Source: JBGVSA01 sp041807905
GTDB lineage: Bacteria; Pseudomonadota; Gammaproteobacteria; Burkholderiales; Rhodocyclaceae
DNA length: 64,000 nucleotides
Direction of reading: 5' to 3'
NCBI RefSeq assembly: GCF_041807905.1
Contig: NZ_JBGVSA010000001.1
Span: 1-64,000, forward strand
The number at the start of each line of letters is the position of its first letter. The stretch's first letter is position 1. Below the pieces are notes generated by a model that was not told the DNA's origin, made no database searches, and saw nothing but the letters and a program-made list of their open reading frames with translations. This document shows, piece by piece, positions 1 through 7,640 of the stretch. Position numbers and translations under genes: made by a program.

Positions 1-1174
1 CGACAACCGTCGCGCGCTGGATGTCGACCCGGTCGATTACCGTGTCGTGGAATTCACGCTGGAGCCGCCGCGCGGCGACATCGGGCTGGAACGCGAGATC
101 GACCGCTTCCCCTTCGTGCCGTCGCAGCCGGACCGCCTCGCGCAGGATTGCTACGAGGCATACAACATCCAGGTGTCCGGGCTGGTGCAGCGGCTACGCG
201 CGATCAACGTCAAGCGCATGGTCATCGGCGTGTCGGGCGGGCTGGATTCGACCCACGCCCTGATCGTGGCGGTGCGCGCGGCCGACCGCCTGGGCTGGTC
301 GCGCAAGGACGTGCTGGCGTATACGCTGCCCGGTTTTGCGACAGGCGAACGTTCGCGCGAGAGCGCGCACCGGCTCATGAACGCGCTTGGCGTGTCAGCC
401 CACGAGATCGACATCCGCCCCGCCGCACGGCAGATGCTCGACGACATGGATCACCCGTACTCGCGCGGCGAACCTGTGTACGATCTGCCGTTCGAAAACG
501 TGCAGGCCGGGCTACGCACGGATTACCTCTTCCGGCTGGCGGGCCAGCACGATGCGATCGTCATCGGCACGGGCGACCTGTCGGAGCTGGCGCTCGGCTG
601 GTGCACGTACGGCGTGGGCGACCAGATGGCGCACTACAACGTGAACGCCGGCCTGCCCAAGACGCTGATCCAGCATGTCATCCGCTGGGTGGTGGCATCG
701 GGGCAGTTCGACGACGAAGCCAGCCAGACGCTGCTGAACGTGCTCGACCACGAAATCTCGCCCGAACTCGTGCCGGTGGCCGAAGGCGAGAAACCGCAAA
801 GCACGCAGGCCAGGATCGGGCCGTACGAGTTGCAGGACTTCACCCTCTTCCACGTGTTGCGCCATGGCATGCGCCCTTCCAAGATCGCGTTCCTTGCGAT
901 GCATGCATGGGGGGACGTCACGCACGGCGCGTGGCCGCCGGGATTCCCGGACGATGTACGCAACGCGTATTCCCTGGGCGATATCCGGCACTGGATGCAG
1001 GTGTTCCTGCGCCGCTTTTTCGGGTTCTCCCAGTACAAGCGTTCTGCCATGCCGAACGGACCGAAGGTGGTGGCCGGCGGTTCGCTGTCGCCGCGCGGCG
1101 ATTGGCGCGCGCCCTCCGACGGCGATGCAACCGTCTGGCTCGAAGAGCTGGAACGCAACGTTCCGGAATCCTGA
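1..1174 (+). CDS. nadE: Glutamine-dependent NAD(+) synthase, C-terminal part (5' end outside window)
   Basis: The frame is open from the left edge, so the gene starts upstream; a GTG at 47 is internal. The visible ~390 residues are the ammonia-dependent synthetase domain, which adenylates nicotinate adenine dinucleotide and amidates it to NAD+. The ATP-pyrophosphatase loop SGGLDST is at about residue 80 of the visible part, followed by the GTGDLSELALGW segment and the NVNAGLPKTL stretch typical of the family. The missing N-terminal part is presumably the nitrilase-like glutaminase domain, as in the ~680-residue two-domain enzymes that the RFPFVPSQPDRL linker resembles. Cytoplasmic, final step of NAD biosynthesis. 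No clear terminator follows before the next gene at 1398. Confidence 0.93.
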   Translation, partial: DNRRALDVDPVDYRVVEFTLEPPRGDIGLEREIDRFPFVPSQPDRLAQDCYEAYNIQVSGLVQRLRAINVKRMVIGVSGGLDSTHALIVAVRAADRLGWSRKDVLAYTLPGFATGERSRESAHRLMNALGVSAHEIDIRPAARQMLDDMDHPYSRGEPVYDLPFENVQAGLRTDYLFRLAGQHDAIVIGTGDLSELALGWCTYGVGDQMAHYNVNAGLPKTLIQHVIRWVVASGQFDDEASQTLLNVLDHEISPELVPVAEGEKPQSTQARIGPYELQDFTLFHVLRHGMRPSKIAFLAMHAWGDVTHGAWPPGFPDDVRNAYSLGDIRHWMQVFLRRFFGFSQYKRSAMPNGPKVVAGGSLSPRGDWRAPSDGDATVWLEELERNVPES

Positions 1175-1397
1175 CCCGAACCGACGAGCGATGCCGCCGA
1201 TCTGCGTCGGTGGCATCGCATGCCGGGGCCACGCCAAAGGCCCTTCCCTCCCTCCTTCTTGTCGCTTTCCCCGCATACATCCCCGTCCGACGCAGCCCGC
1301 CTCATTGGTCGACGGCTTAAATCGCAGGTGTCGCCTACACTGGATTTCGGCCGTGCGAACGGGCCGTCTCAATGCCAATTCATACGAGGGAACGGAC

Positions 1398-1826
1398 ATG
1401 AAAATAGACAAGGTGCTCTATACCGCACACGCAACCGCCACCGGCGGCCGTGACGGCAGCGTGAAGTCCTCCGACGGGGTGCTCCAGGCGAAGCTCGCCG
1501 TGCCGAAAGAGATGGGTGGAGGCGGCGGCGCGGCGACCAATCCCGAACAGCTCTTCGCCGCAGGCTATTCGGCGTGCTTTCTCGGCGCAGTGAAGTTCGT
1601 GGCGCGTCAGCAGAAAGTGGCCGTACCCGATAGCGCGTCGATCGACGGCGCCGTAGGCATCGGAGAAATCCCAGGCGGTTTCGGCATCCAGGTCGAACTG
1701 ACGGTCAACCTGCCGGGCATGGACAGTGGCCAGGCGCGCGCACTGGTGGATGCCGCGCACAAGGTGTGCCCCTATTCCAACGCCACGCGCAACAACGTTG
1801 ATGTGACGCTCAACGTAAAAGTCTGA
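1398..1826 (+). CDS. ohr: Organic hydroperoxide resistance peroxidase (Ohr, OsmC superfamily)
   Basis: 142 residues, the usual Ohr length. The thiol peroxidase pair is present at Cys60 (in AGYSACF) and Cys124 (in HKVCPYSNATR), together with Arg18 and Glu50, the residues that activate the peroxidatic cysteine in this family. It reduces fatty-acid and other organic hydroperoxides using lipoylated partners (family knowledge). The ATG at 1398 is chosen because it has AGGGA upstream and the protein then begins exactly like Ohr; the open frame extends far upstream without similarity. No MarR-type ohrR neighbour is present in the window, so regulation by OhrR, if any, is encoded elsewhere. Confidence 0.95.
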   Translation: MKIDKVLYTAHATATGGRDGSVKSSDGVLQAKLAVPKEMGGGGGAATNPEQLFAAGYSACFLGAVKFVARQQKVAVPDSASIDGAVGIGEIPGGFGIQVELTVNLPGMDSGQARALVDAAHKVCPYSNATRNNVDVTLNVKV

Positions 1827-2000
1827 GCGCCGCATGCCACCGCTCGTCGCATCCAGATCGCGGCTGGCGGGGCGGATTTTCGTGTTGACCGAGCTCGCCC
1901 TATCGTTGCGCGGGGGACGTATCCCCCGTGCGCGAAGTCTGGTGTTGCGCAAACGCATCAGGATTAGTGGCACAAAGCGCCTCAAAGACGCATAAACCGC

Positions 2001-2031
2001 TTGTCACGCGCACGAGGATCACCGTTAGAAT
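2001..2031 (+). promoter_or_regulatory. Possible sigma-70 promoter of the HU-like gene
   Basis: TTGTCA at 2001-2006 and TAGAAT at 2026-2031 are separated by 19 bases, longer than ideal, about 97 bases before the start codon. It lies in the 302-base gap 1827-2128, in which no other gene or repeat is seen. The leader between the -10 and the start is T-rich near the gene. Confidence 0.4.
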
Positions 2032-2128
2032 CGGCCCTGCGTGACCACGCTTGGCACGGATGCTCTCCGGCTGCTGATAATCATTCGGAGACAGCTGTTT
2101 TTTACTTTTCCTTTCGATCAGGACATTT

Positions 2129-2539
2129 ATGGCAACGGCAAAGAAGGCAGTAAAGGCACCGGTGGCGAAGAAGGCCACCAAGGCGGCTCCGGCGGCGGCC
2201 AAGACGACCACCGTGGCGGCAATCAAGCCCGTCAAGGACGGTTTCACCAAGGCTGCGCTGGCAACCCACCTGGCGACCCAGGCCGGCGTCGAGCCGAAGG
2301 CTGTGAAGGCCGTGCTTGCCGCGCTGGAAGCCACCATTCTGGGCTCCGTCCACAAGAAGGGCGTTGGCGAATTCACCCTGCCCGGTCTGCTCAAGATCGG
2401 CGTGCAGCAGATCCCGGCCAAGAAGAAGCGCTTCGGCAAGGACCCCTTCACGGGTGAAGAGCGCTGGTTCGACGCCAAGCCCGCTTCGGTGCGCATCAAG
2501 GCTCGCGCCCTGAAGAAGCTCAAGGACGCTGCGGCGTAA
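2129..2539 (+). CDS. HU-like histone family DNA-binding protein with Lys/Ala/Pro-rich N-terminal tail
   Basis: 136 residues, longer than the ~90 of canonical HU. Residues 1-40 are a low-complexity basic tail of AKKA/VAKKA repeats resembling eukaryotic H1 tails. Residues ~38-110 match the HU/IHF fold: a helical GFTKAALATHLATQAGV region, then VGEFTLPGLLKI strands and a basic arm around KKRFGKDPFTGEER in which the usual GRNP is replaced by GKDP. It presumably compacts the nucleoid. AGGACA lies just upstream of the ATG. Tailed HU-like proteins are typical of Burkholderiales, which supports the taxonomic guess. It is a single-gene unit with a possible hairpin terminator at 2548. Confidence 0.88.
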   Translation: MATAKKAVKAPVAKKATKAAPAAAKTTTVAAIKPVKDGFTKAALATHLATQAGVEPKAVKAVLAALEATILGSVHKKGVGEFTLPGLLKIGVQQIPAKKKRFGKDPFTGEERWFDAKPASVRIKARALKKLKDAAA

Positions 2540-2547
2540 GTCGCAAA

Positions 2548-2578
2548 CGGTGCGCGGCGGCTCGGCTGGCGCGCACCG
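2548..2578 (+). terminator. Hairpin terminator candidate after HU-like gene
   Basis: A perfect 9-bp stem, cggtgcgcg (2548-2556) with cgcgcaccg (2570-2578), with a 13-base loop, 9 bases after the stop codon. It is followed by a pyrimidine run (cttctcttc) rather than a true T-run. Confidence 0.45.
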
Positions 2579-2777
2579 CTTCTCTTCGGTACATACCCCT
2601 CTCCTGCTTCATCCCTGCCCCCTCTGCGGGCGCACTGCGGTTCTCCCCTCTCCCCCCGGTTGGATCGGCTGATCTATCATCGTCGTGTCGCCGTCCGCTC
2701 GCGCCACCGGCTCGTTGCGTCGTCCCGGCGTCAATCCCGACTCGCTCCCTGCGCACGCATCGATGGAGGTCTCCGCC

Positions 2778-4364
2778 TTGAATGCGAAACCTGCGTTTTC
2801 TGCCGATGCGGCACCGTCCAGTCGTGCGATATTCGACGTCGCCATCGTCGGCGGCGGCATCAACGGCGCCGGCATCGCGCGCGATCTCTCCGGGCGCGGG
2901 CTGTCGGTACTCCTGTGCGAGAAGGACGATCTCGCTCAGCACACGTCGTCCAACTCGTCCAAGCTCATCCACGGCGGCCTGCGCTACCTCGAGTACGGTG
3001 AATTCGGACTCGTGCGCAAGGCCTTGCGCGAACGTGAGGTCCTGCTCCGGTGCGCGCCGCACATCATGCGGCCATTGCGCTTCGTGATGCCGCACAATCC
3101 GTCGATGCGCCCCGCGTGGCTCATCCGCACCGGGCTGTTTCTCTACGATCATCTCGCCCCCCGTACGGTGCTGGCCGATTCGGCTTCGATCGACCTGCGG
3201 CACGATCCCGCGGGCGAGCCCCTGTCGGCGGAGTGCGTGCGCGGTTTCAGCTACTACGACGTGCAGGTCGACGACGCGCGCCTGGTGGTCCTCAATGCGC
3301 GCGATGCGGCCGATCACGGTGCGCGCATCCTGGTGCGCACACCGTGCACGCGTGCCGATCGCGGCGCGCACGAATGGTCGCTCCAGTTGCTCATGCCCGA
3401 CGGCACCCGGGCAACGGTGCAGGCGCGCATGCTGGTCAATGCCTGCGGCCCATGGGCCGACAGTTTCCTTCGCGATTGCGCGCCCGGCGTGGATGTGCGG
3501 CGCAAGCTGCGCTTGGTGCGCGGCAGCCATATCGTGGTGCGCCGCGAGTTCGCCTACGACGGCGCATTCATTTTCCAGAACAGCGACCGGCGCATTCTTT
3601 TCGTCCTGCCATGGGAAGATGACTTCACCCTCATCGGCACGACAGACATGGAACATCGGCAGTCACCCGATCACGTCGAGCCGACCGACGCCGAAGTGCA
3701 TTACTTGTGCACGCAGGCCTCACGCTACCTGCGCCAACCAGTGACAGCGGCCGACGTCGTGTGGCGGTTTGCCGGCGTGCGCCCCCTGCTCGACGATCAC
3801 GCAAGCGACCCCGCTTCGGTGACGCGCGACTACCTGCTCGAAGAAGACCACTCCGCAGCCCCCCTGCTATCGGTATGGGGAGGCAAGCTCACGACCTTCC
3901 GCAAGCTGGCCGAGGAGTCCTGCGAGCGCATCGTCCGGCGACTGGGCCGGGGCGGCCCCGCCTGGACCGCGGATGCGCCTTTGCCGGGCGGCGACCTGTC
4001 GCAATGGACGAAGCCCAGCGACAACCCGCGCCGTGCGTTCATTGATTTCGTCAGCGCGTTGCAGGCGCATTACCCGGCGCTCGATCCCGCCCTCGTGCGT
4101 CGCGCCGCGCGCTGCTACGGTAGCCGCGCCACGCGCTGGCTGGGCGAAGCCATGTCGCCGGGCGACCTCGGCGCGGAGATCGTCCCCGGCCTGCGCGAAG
4201 CCGAGTTGCGCTACCTCGTCACGCAGGAGTGGGCGCGTCGCGCCGACGACGTGCTGTGGCGCCGCACGCGGCTCGGGCTACGCCTGCCGCCTCATCAGCG
4301 CGCTGAGGCGCGGATGCGCATCGAAGCAGCGATGGACGCGCTGCTCTCCTCCCCGTCGCACTGA
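2778..4364 (+). CDS. glpD: Aerobic glycerol-3-phosphate dehydrogenase (FAD, GlpD)
   Basis: 528 residues from the proposed TTG start; E. coli GlpD is 501. It oxidises sn-glycerol-3-phosphate to dihydroxyacetone phosphate and passes electrons to quinone at the inner membrane. The FAD-binding VAIVGGGINGAGIARDL is at residues 21-37, followed by the SSKLIHGGLRYLEYGEFGLV signature and, near residue 380, the WGGKLTTFRKLAEE block. Start choice: GGAGGT at 2765-2770 sits 7 bases before TTG 2778. The ATG at 2763 overlaps that Shine-Dalgarno sequence, and a GTG at 2685 adds unrelated residues. It stands alone, without glpK or glpF nearby. Confidence 0.93.
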   Translation: MNAKPAFSADAAPSSRAIFDVAIVGGGINGAGIARDLSGRGLSVLLCEKDDLAQHTSSNSSKLIHGGLRYLEYGEFGLVRKALREREVLLRCAPHIMRPLRFVMPHNPSMRPAWLIRTGLFLYDHLAPRTVLADSASIDLRHDPAGEPLSAECVRGFSYYDVQVDDARLVVLNARDAADHGARILVRTPCTRADRGAHEWSLQLLMPDGTRATVQARMLVNACGPWADSFLRDCAPGVDVRRKLRLVRGSHIVVRREFAYDGAFIFQNSDRRILFVLPWEDDFTLIGTTDMEHRQSPDHVEPTDAEVHYLCTQASRYLRQPVTAADVVWRFAGVRPLLDDHASDPASVTRDYLLEEDHSAAPLLSVWGGKLTTFRKLAEESCERIVRRLGRGGPAWTADAPLPGGDLSQWTKPSDNPRRAFIDFVSALQAHYPALDPALVRRAARCYGSRATRWLGEAMSPGDLGAEIVPGLREAELRYLVTQEWARRADDVLWRRTRLGLRLPPHQRAEARMRIEAAMDALLSSPSH

Positions 4365-4369
4365 ACCCA

Positions 4370-4390
4370 CGCCCGTCGTTCCGACGGGCG
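4370..4390 (+). terminator. Hairpin after glpD
   Basis: A 9-bp GC stem, cgcccgtcg (4370-4378) with cgacgggcg (4382-4390), with a 3-base loop, 5 bases after the glpD stop. No T-run follows, so intrinsic termination is uncertain. Confidence 0.4.
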
Positions 4391-4575
4391 GGCATGCTGC
4401 CCGTTGGTACAGCGCAGACCGCTCCATCCGCGCCGTTACAGCGTCCATGCGCGGCTACGAATGCGGCCATCAGCGCATGCAATATGCATGTCTATCCATG
4501 CACTTCAGCCAGACTGGATGGGCTGAACAGATTGCCGCCAACTAAGAAAACGACACAGCTCTCAGAGGGGACCAC

Positions 4576-5901
4576 ATGTTCAAGGTACTCAGGCGCGAAG
4601 AGGGACGTCGCGCGACTGCGCAGACAGCGCCGGACCAGGCCGCGATGCTCGGCGCGCTGCATCGCTCGACCGCCGTCATCGAATTCGATCCGCAGGGAAA
4701 CATCCTCGACGCCAATGAAAATTTCCTGCGCGTGACGGGGTATTCGCGCGATGCGCTGCTGGGCAAGCATCACCGCATCCTCTGCGATGAATCCCACGTC
4801 GCCAGCGAAGAGTACCGAGCCTTCTGGCATCGCCTTGCCGGCGGCGAATTCATGTGCGGACAATTCCGCCGACTGGGGCTTGGCGGTCGCGTCGTGTGGA
4901 TGCAGGCGAGCTACAACCCGGTGGTCGATGCGCAGGGCCGCGTGGTGCGCGTCATCAAGTTCGCCCACGACATCACGGCACGCGTCGAGGCCGAACTCGA
5001 CATGCGGGCGCGACTGAGCGCGCTCGACAAATCGACCGCCGTCATCGAATTCAACCCGGATGGCACGGTGATTTCAGCCAACGAGAATTTCCTTCGCGCC
5101 ACCGGCTATCGCATCGAAGAGATTCGCGGACAGCATCACCGCATGTTCTGCGAACCTGCCTACGCCGCCAGCGCCGAATACGTCGATTTCTGGCGCGCGC
5201 TCAATCGTGGCGACTTCATGACTGGTGAATATCGGCGTGTCGGCAAGGCTGGACGACTGCTCGGCATGGAGGCCAGCTACAACCCCGTCTTCGACGACAA
5301 CGGCAGCCTGCGCCGCGTGGTGAAATTCGCCAACGACGTGACCGCCCGCATGCTCGAGCGTGAGACAGACGCGGCTAACGCGCAACGGGCCTACCGCATC
5401 TCGGAGCAGACCGACGCCGTGTCCGAGCGCGGCAAGGACGTGATCCAGCATGCCTGCGACGAGATGCGCCAGATCGCCGACAAGGTGCACACAGCGTCGG
5501 GCCTGATGGAAGAACTGGCGCAGCAGTCATCGCGCATCGGCAATATTGTCGGCACCATTCGCGAGATTGCCGACCAGACCAATCTGCTTGCGCTGAACGC
5601 CGCCATCGAAGCCGCACGTGCCGGCGACCAGGGGCGCGGTTTTGCCGTGGTGGCCGACGAGGTCCGCAAGCTCGCCGAGCGCACCGCCTCATCGACGACC
5701 GAAATCGCCGCCATGGCGGCGAGCGTGCAGAAGGAAACGCGCACGGTGATCGATGGCATGGAGGCTTGCGTGGACCAGGCGCGCCATGGCGTCGAACTGG
5801 CCATGCAGGCGGGCATCGCCATCGTCGACATCAGCCAGGGCGCCAAGGAAGTCGTGCGCGTCGTACGAGAGTTTTCCGCAGTCCGCGAATTGTCCGCCTG
5901 A
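4576..5901 (+). CDS. Soluble methyl-accepting chemotaxis protein with tandem PAS domains (BdlA/Aer-like)
   Basis: 441 residues with no membrane segment. Two very similar PAS domains lie at about residues 25-135 and 145-255; both carry HRSTAVIEF/DKSTAVIEF and NENFLR.TGY blocks, so one arose by duplication. The signalling hairpin of chemoreceptors follows (~300-430), with the tip sequence IADQTNLLALNAAIEAARAG and then GRGFAVVADEVRKLAERT. PAS-PAS-MCP receptors such as Pseudomonas BdlA sense redox or heme-linked signals in the cytosol (family knowledge); the ligand here is not visible. AGAGGGGACC precedes the ATG. It is monocistronic, ended by the strong hairpin at 5936. Confidence 0.92.
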   Translation: MFKVLRREEGRRATAQTAPDQAAMLGALHRSTAVIEFDPQGNILDANENFLRVTGYSRDALLGKHHRILCDESHVASEEYRAFWHRLAGGEFMCGQFRRLGLGGRVVWMQASYNPVVDAQGRVVRVIKFAHDITARVEAELDMRARLSALDKSTAVIEFNPDGTVISANENFLRATGYRIEEIRGQHHRMFCEPAYAASAEYVDFWRALNRGDFMTGEYRRVGKAGRLLGMEASYNPVFDDNGSLRRVVKFANDVTARMLERETDAANAQRAYRISEQTDAVSERGKDVIQHACDEMRQIADKVHTASGLMEELAQQSSRIGNIVGTIREIADQTNLLALNAAIEAARAGDQGRGFAVVADEVRKLAERTASSTTEIAAMAASVQKETRTVIDGMEACVDQARHGVELAMQAGIAIVDISQGAKEVVRVVREFSAVRELSA

Positions 5902-5935
5902 AAGACATTGTCGGAATGCGCGAAAGCCGCCCAAG

Positions 5936-5969
5936 AAAAAACGGCAGCGCATTGCGCTGCCGTTTTTTT
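5936..5969. terminator. Bidirectional intrinsic terminator
   Basis: A 10-bp stem, acggcagcgc (5941-5950) with gcgctgccgt (5954-5963), loop att, flanked by a 6-A run on the left and a 7-T run on the right. It serves the plus-strand chemoreceptor and the convergent minus-strand lipoprotein gene. Confidence 0.93.
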
Positions 5970-5991
5970 GCGTGCGAAGACTGGAGAGCGG

Positions 5992-6654
5992 TCAGCCCTG
6001 CTGTTCCGCGACGAAGATCTCGATGCGACGGTTCTTGGCGCGACCTGCGGCGGTGCTGTTGTCGGCGACGGGCTCGCGCGAACCACGACCGTCCACCGTG
6101 ATGCGGCTGGCTGCCACGCCACGATCGGCCAGGTAGTCGCGCGCCGACGTCGCGCGATTGACCGACAACGGGTTGTTGATGGCGTCCGTACCGCTGCTGT
6201 CGGTGTGCCCGATGATGCGAACCCGCGTCACCGGGTTGTCGCGCAGCGTCTGCGCAAAGCGATCGAGGATCGGACGCATCTGCGGCTTGATGGCCGCGCT
6301 GTTCGAATCGAACGAGATGTCGCTGGGAATTTCCAGCTTGAGTTCATTGTTGGCCGTCTGGGTCACTTCGACGCCGGTGCCGCGCGTGGCCTGTTCCATC
6401 TGCTGGCGCTGCTCCTGCATCTTCTTCGACCACACGTTACCGGCAACCGCGCCCCCCGCGCCGCCGATGGCAGCGCCGATGGCCGCCCCCTTGGCCGGTT
6501 TGTCGTGATTGATGACGGCACCCAGGACGGCACCGGCGGTCGCGCCGATCGCGGCACCCTTGGCGGTGTCCTGCTGCGTTTCGCTCATGGATGCGCACGC
6601 TCCCAGAAAAAGCGAGCACGCCAGCAGGCCGGAAATGATCTTGATTGCTTGCAT
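5992..6654 (-). CDS. OmpA-family lipoprotein with glycine-zipper segment (YiaD/YfiB-like)
   Basis: 220 residues. A lipoprotein signal ends in the lipobox LGAC with the acylated Cys20. Residues ~33-77 are glycine-zipper repeats (KGAAIGATAGAVLGAVI and KGAAIGAAIGGAGGAVAG) that may insert in or span the membrane. Residues ~110-215 are the OmpA C-terminal peptidoglycan-binding domain, with DISFDSNSAAIKP, GHTDSSGTDAINNPLSVNRA and GRAKNRRIEI. It probably anchors the outer membrane to the cell wall. AAGGAAT precedes the ATG. It is divergent from the cold-shock gene across 285 bases and shares the terminator at 5936. Confidence 0.93.
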   Translation of the reverse strand: MQAIKIISGLLACSLFLGACASMSETQQDTAKGAAIGATAGAVLGAVINHDKPAKGAAIGAAIGGAGGAVAGNVWSKKMQEQRQQMEQATRGTGVEVTQTANNELKLEIPSDISFDSNSAAIKPQMRPILDRFAQTLRDNPVTRVRIIGHTDSSGTDAINNPLSVNRATSARDYLADRGVAASRITVDGRGSREPVADNSTAAGRAKNRRIEIFVAEQQG

Positions 6655-6939
6655 GTGTGGATTCCTTCAGTTGTCGCGGCAGCCACGGATAGTGCCACCG
6701 AGTCGCACGCGGCGATCCAGACAAGATCAAGGTCCCTGCCCGCAGGGGCATGTGTCACCCGGAACAGGTCTTGCATGTTCGGTCCCGCACGCGGGGCATA
6801 TTGTCTGCGACAGTGGGGATCGAGCGTGTCGGCCAATGTCCGACAGATCACATTGCAACGACATGTTTCCATCGTCACCGTGCAAGGCCGGCGCTGCGAC
6901 ATGCCGGAGCACTCATTCAAGTCAGTCAGGAGAGATAAC

Positions 6940-7143
6940 GTGGCAAAAGGTATTGTGAAGTGGTTCAACGAATCCAAGGGTTTCGGTTTCATTCAGCCTG
7001 AAGGCGGCGGCGAAGATCTGTTCGTCCACTACTCCTGCATCCAGGGCTCCGGTTTCCGCACACTCAAGGACGGCCAGGCCGTCGAATTCGAAACGACGCG
7101 CGGTCCCAAGGGCCTGCAAGCATCGTCCGTCATTCCCCAGTAG
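6940..7143 (+). CDS. Cold-shock domain protein (CspA family), GTG start
   Basis: 67 residues, a single cold-shock domain. RNP1 (KGFGFI, residues 13-18) and RNP2 (LFVHY) are intact, and KWFNESKGFGF is the family hallmark. It binds single-stranded RNA/DNA as an RNA chaperone. The start is GTG at 6940, set by AGGAGAG at 6928-6934; an upstream in-frame ATG at 6901 would add a basic stretch unlike the family. The 285-base region before it has no gene and could hold a long leader as in cold-induced csp genes, but I see no clear cold box. Confidence 0.95.
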   Translation: MAKGIVKWFNESKGFGFIQPEGGGEDLFVHYSCIQGSGFRTLKDGQAVEFETTRGPKGLQASSVIPQ

Positions 7144-7190
7144 ATCAGTCTTTCCCCCGGCGAAGTGCTTTTCCGGCTTCGCATCGCCAC

Positions 7191-7215
7191 GGACCGCCGC
7201 TTCATGCGGCGGTCG
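7191..7215 (+). terminator. Terminator hairpin after the cold-shock gene
   Basis: A perfect 9-bp stem, gaccgccgc (7192-7200) with gcggcggtc (7206-7214), with a 5-base loop, about 50 bases after the stop. It is followed by gtcgtttgtg, only weakly T-rich. Confidence 0.5.
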
Positions 7216-7407
7216 TCGTTTGTGCCCTCCCATGCCGTCTGCATCGCCGCGCGCATGGAACACTATTTGCAGCAAATGCACGTCCGCAATGCACCGGGGC
7301 GTCCTCGCGGCGCATGACGCGCATGTGCGCGTGCCTTCGGACATGCTGATACGTAGAAAGTAGACAGACGGCGTGTAATTTTTACAACGCCACGCAAGGA
7401 GACCGTC

Positions 7408-7596
7408 ATGCCAAAGGAATCACCGCCTCGCCCTGTCCAAGAAGACCATACCGCCAAAGGCGATCGCCGCGACGCTCCGCTGCCGCCGGGGCCACCCGAT
7501 GCCGATGACATCGATTTCCGCCGGCCCGACGAGCATCGCTCGCCAGGCTATTCGGGTCCGCCGGGCGCTGGGCCGAACCCCACGTCGTCGGTCTGA
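7408..7596 (+). CDS. Small proline-rich, charged protein of unknown function
   Basis: 62 residues, rich in Pro, Asp, Arg and Gly, with no hydrophobic segment and probably disordered. No family recognised. It is supported by AAGGAG at 7396-7401 seven bases before the ATG and by its position 44 bases ahead of the hybrid kinase at 7641, so it likely heads that operon. A small inverted repeat, TGTAA-N3-TTACA (7374-7386), lies just upstream and could be an operator. A second small acidic gene follows the same operon at 13482. Confidence 0.6.
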   Translation: MPKESPPRPVQEDHTAKGDRRDAPLPPGPPDADDIDFRRPDEHRSPGYSGPPGAGPNPTSSV

Positions 7597-7640
7597 CGCG
7601 GCAGCACAACCACACCTCCAACGGACAACAACGAGACTGC

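Noticed and set aside
864..1397. Upstream extension of the ohr frame
   Set aside because: Arg/Ser/Pro-rich nonsense overlapping nadE; Ohr starts cleanly at 1398 behind a ribosome site.
1175..1397. OhrR-type operator before ohr
   Set aside because: No AT-rich TACAATT-like inverted repeat could be found in the gap, and no ohrR gene is adjacent.
5908..6939. Upstream extension of the cold-shock frame
   Set aside because: It runs antisense through the OmpA-like lipoprotein; the cold-shock domain and ribosome site place the start at 6940.
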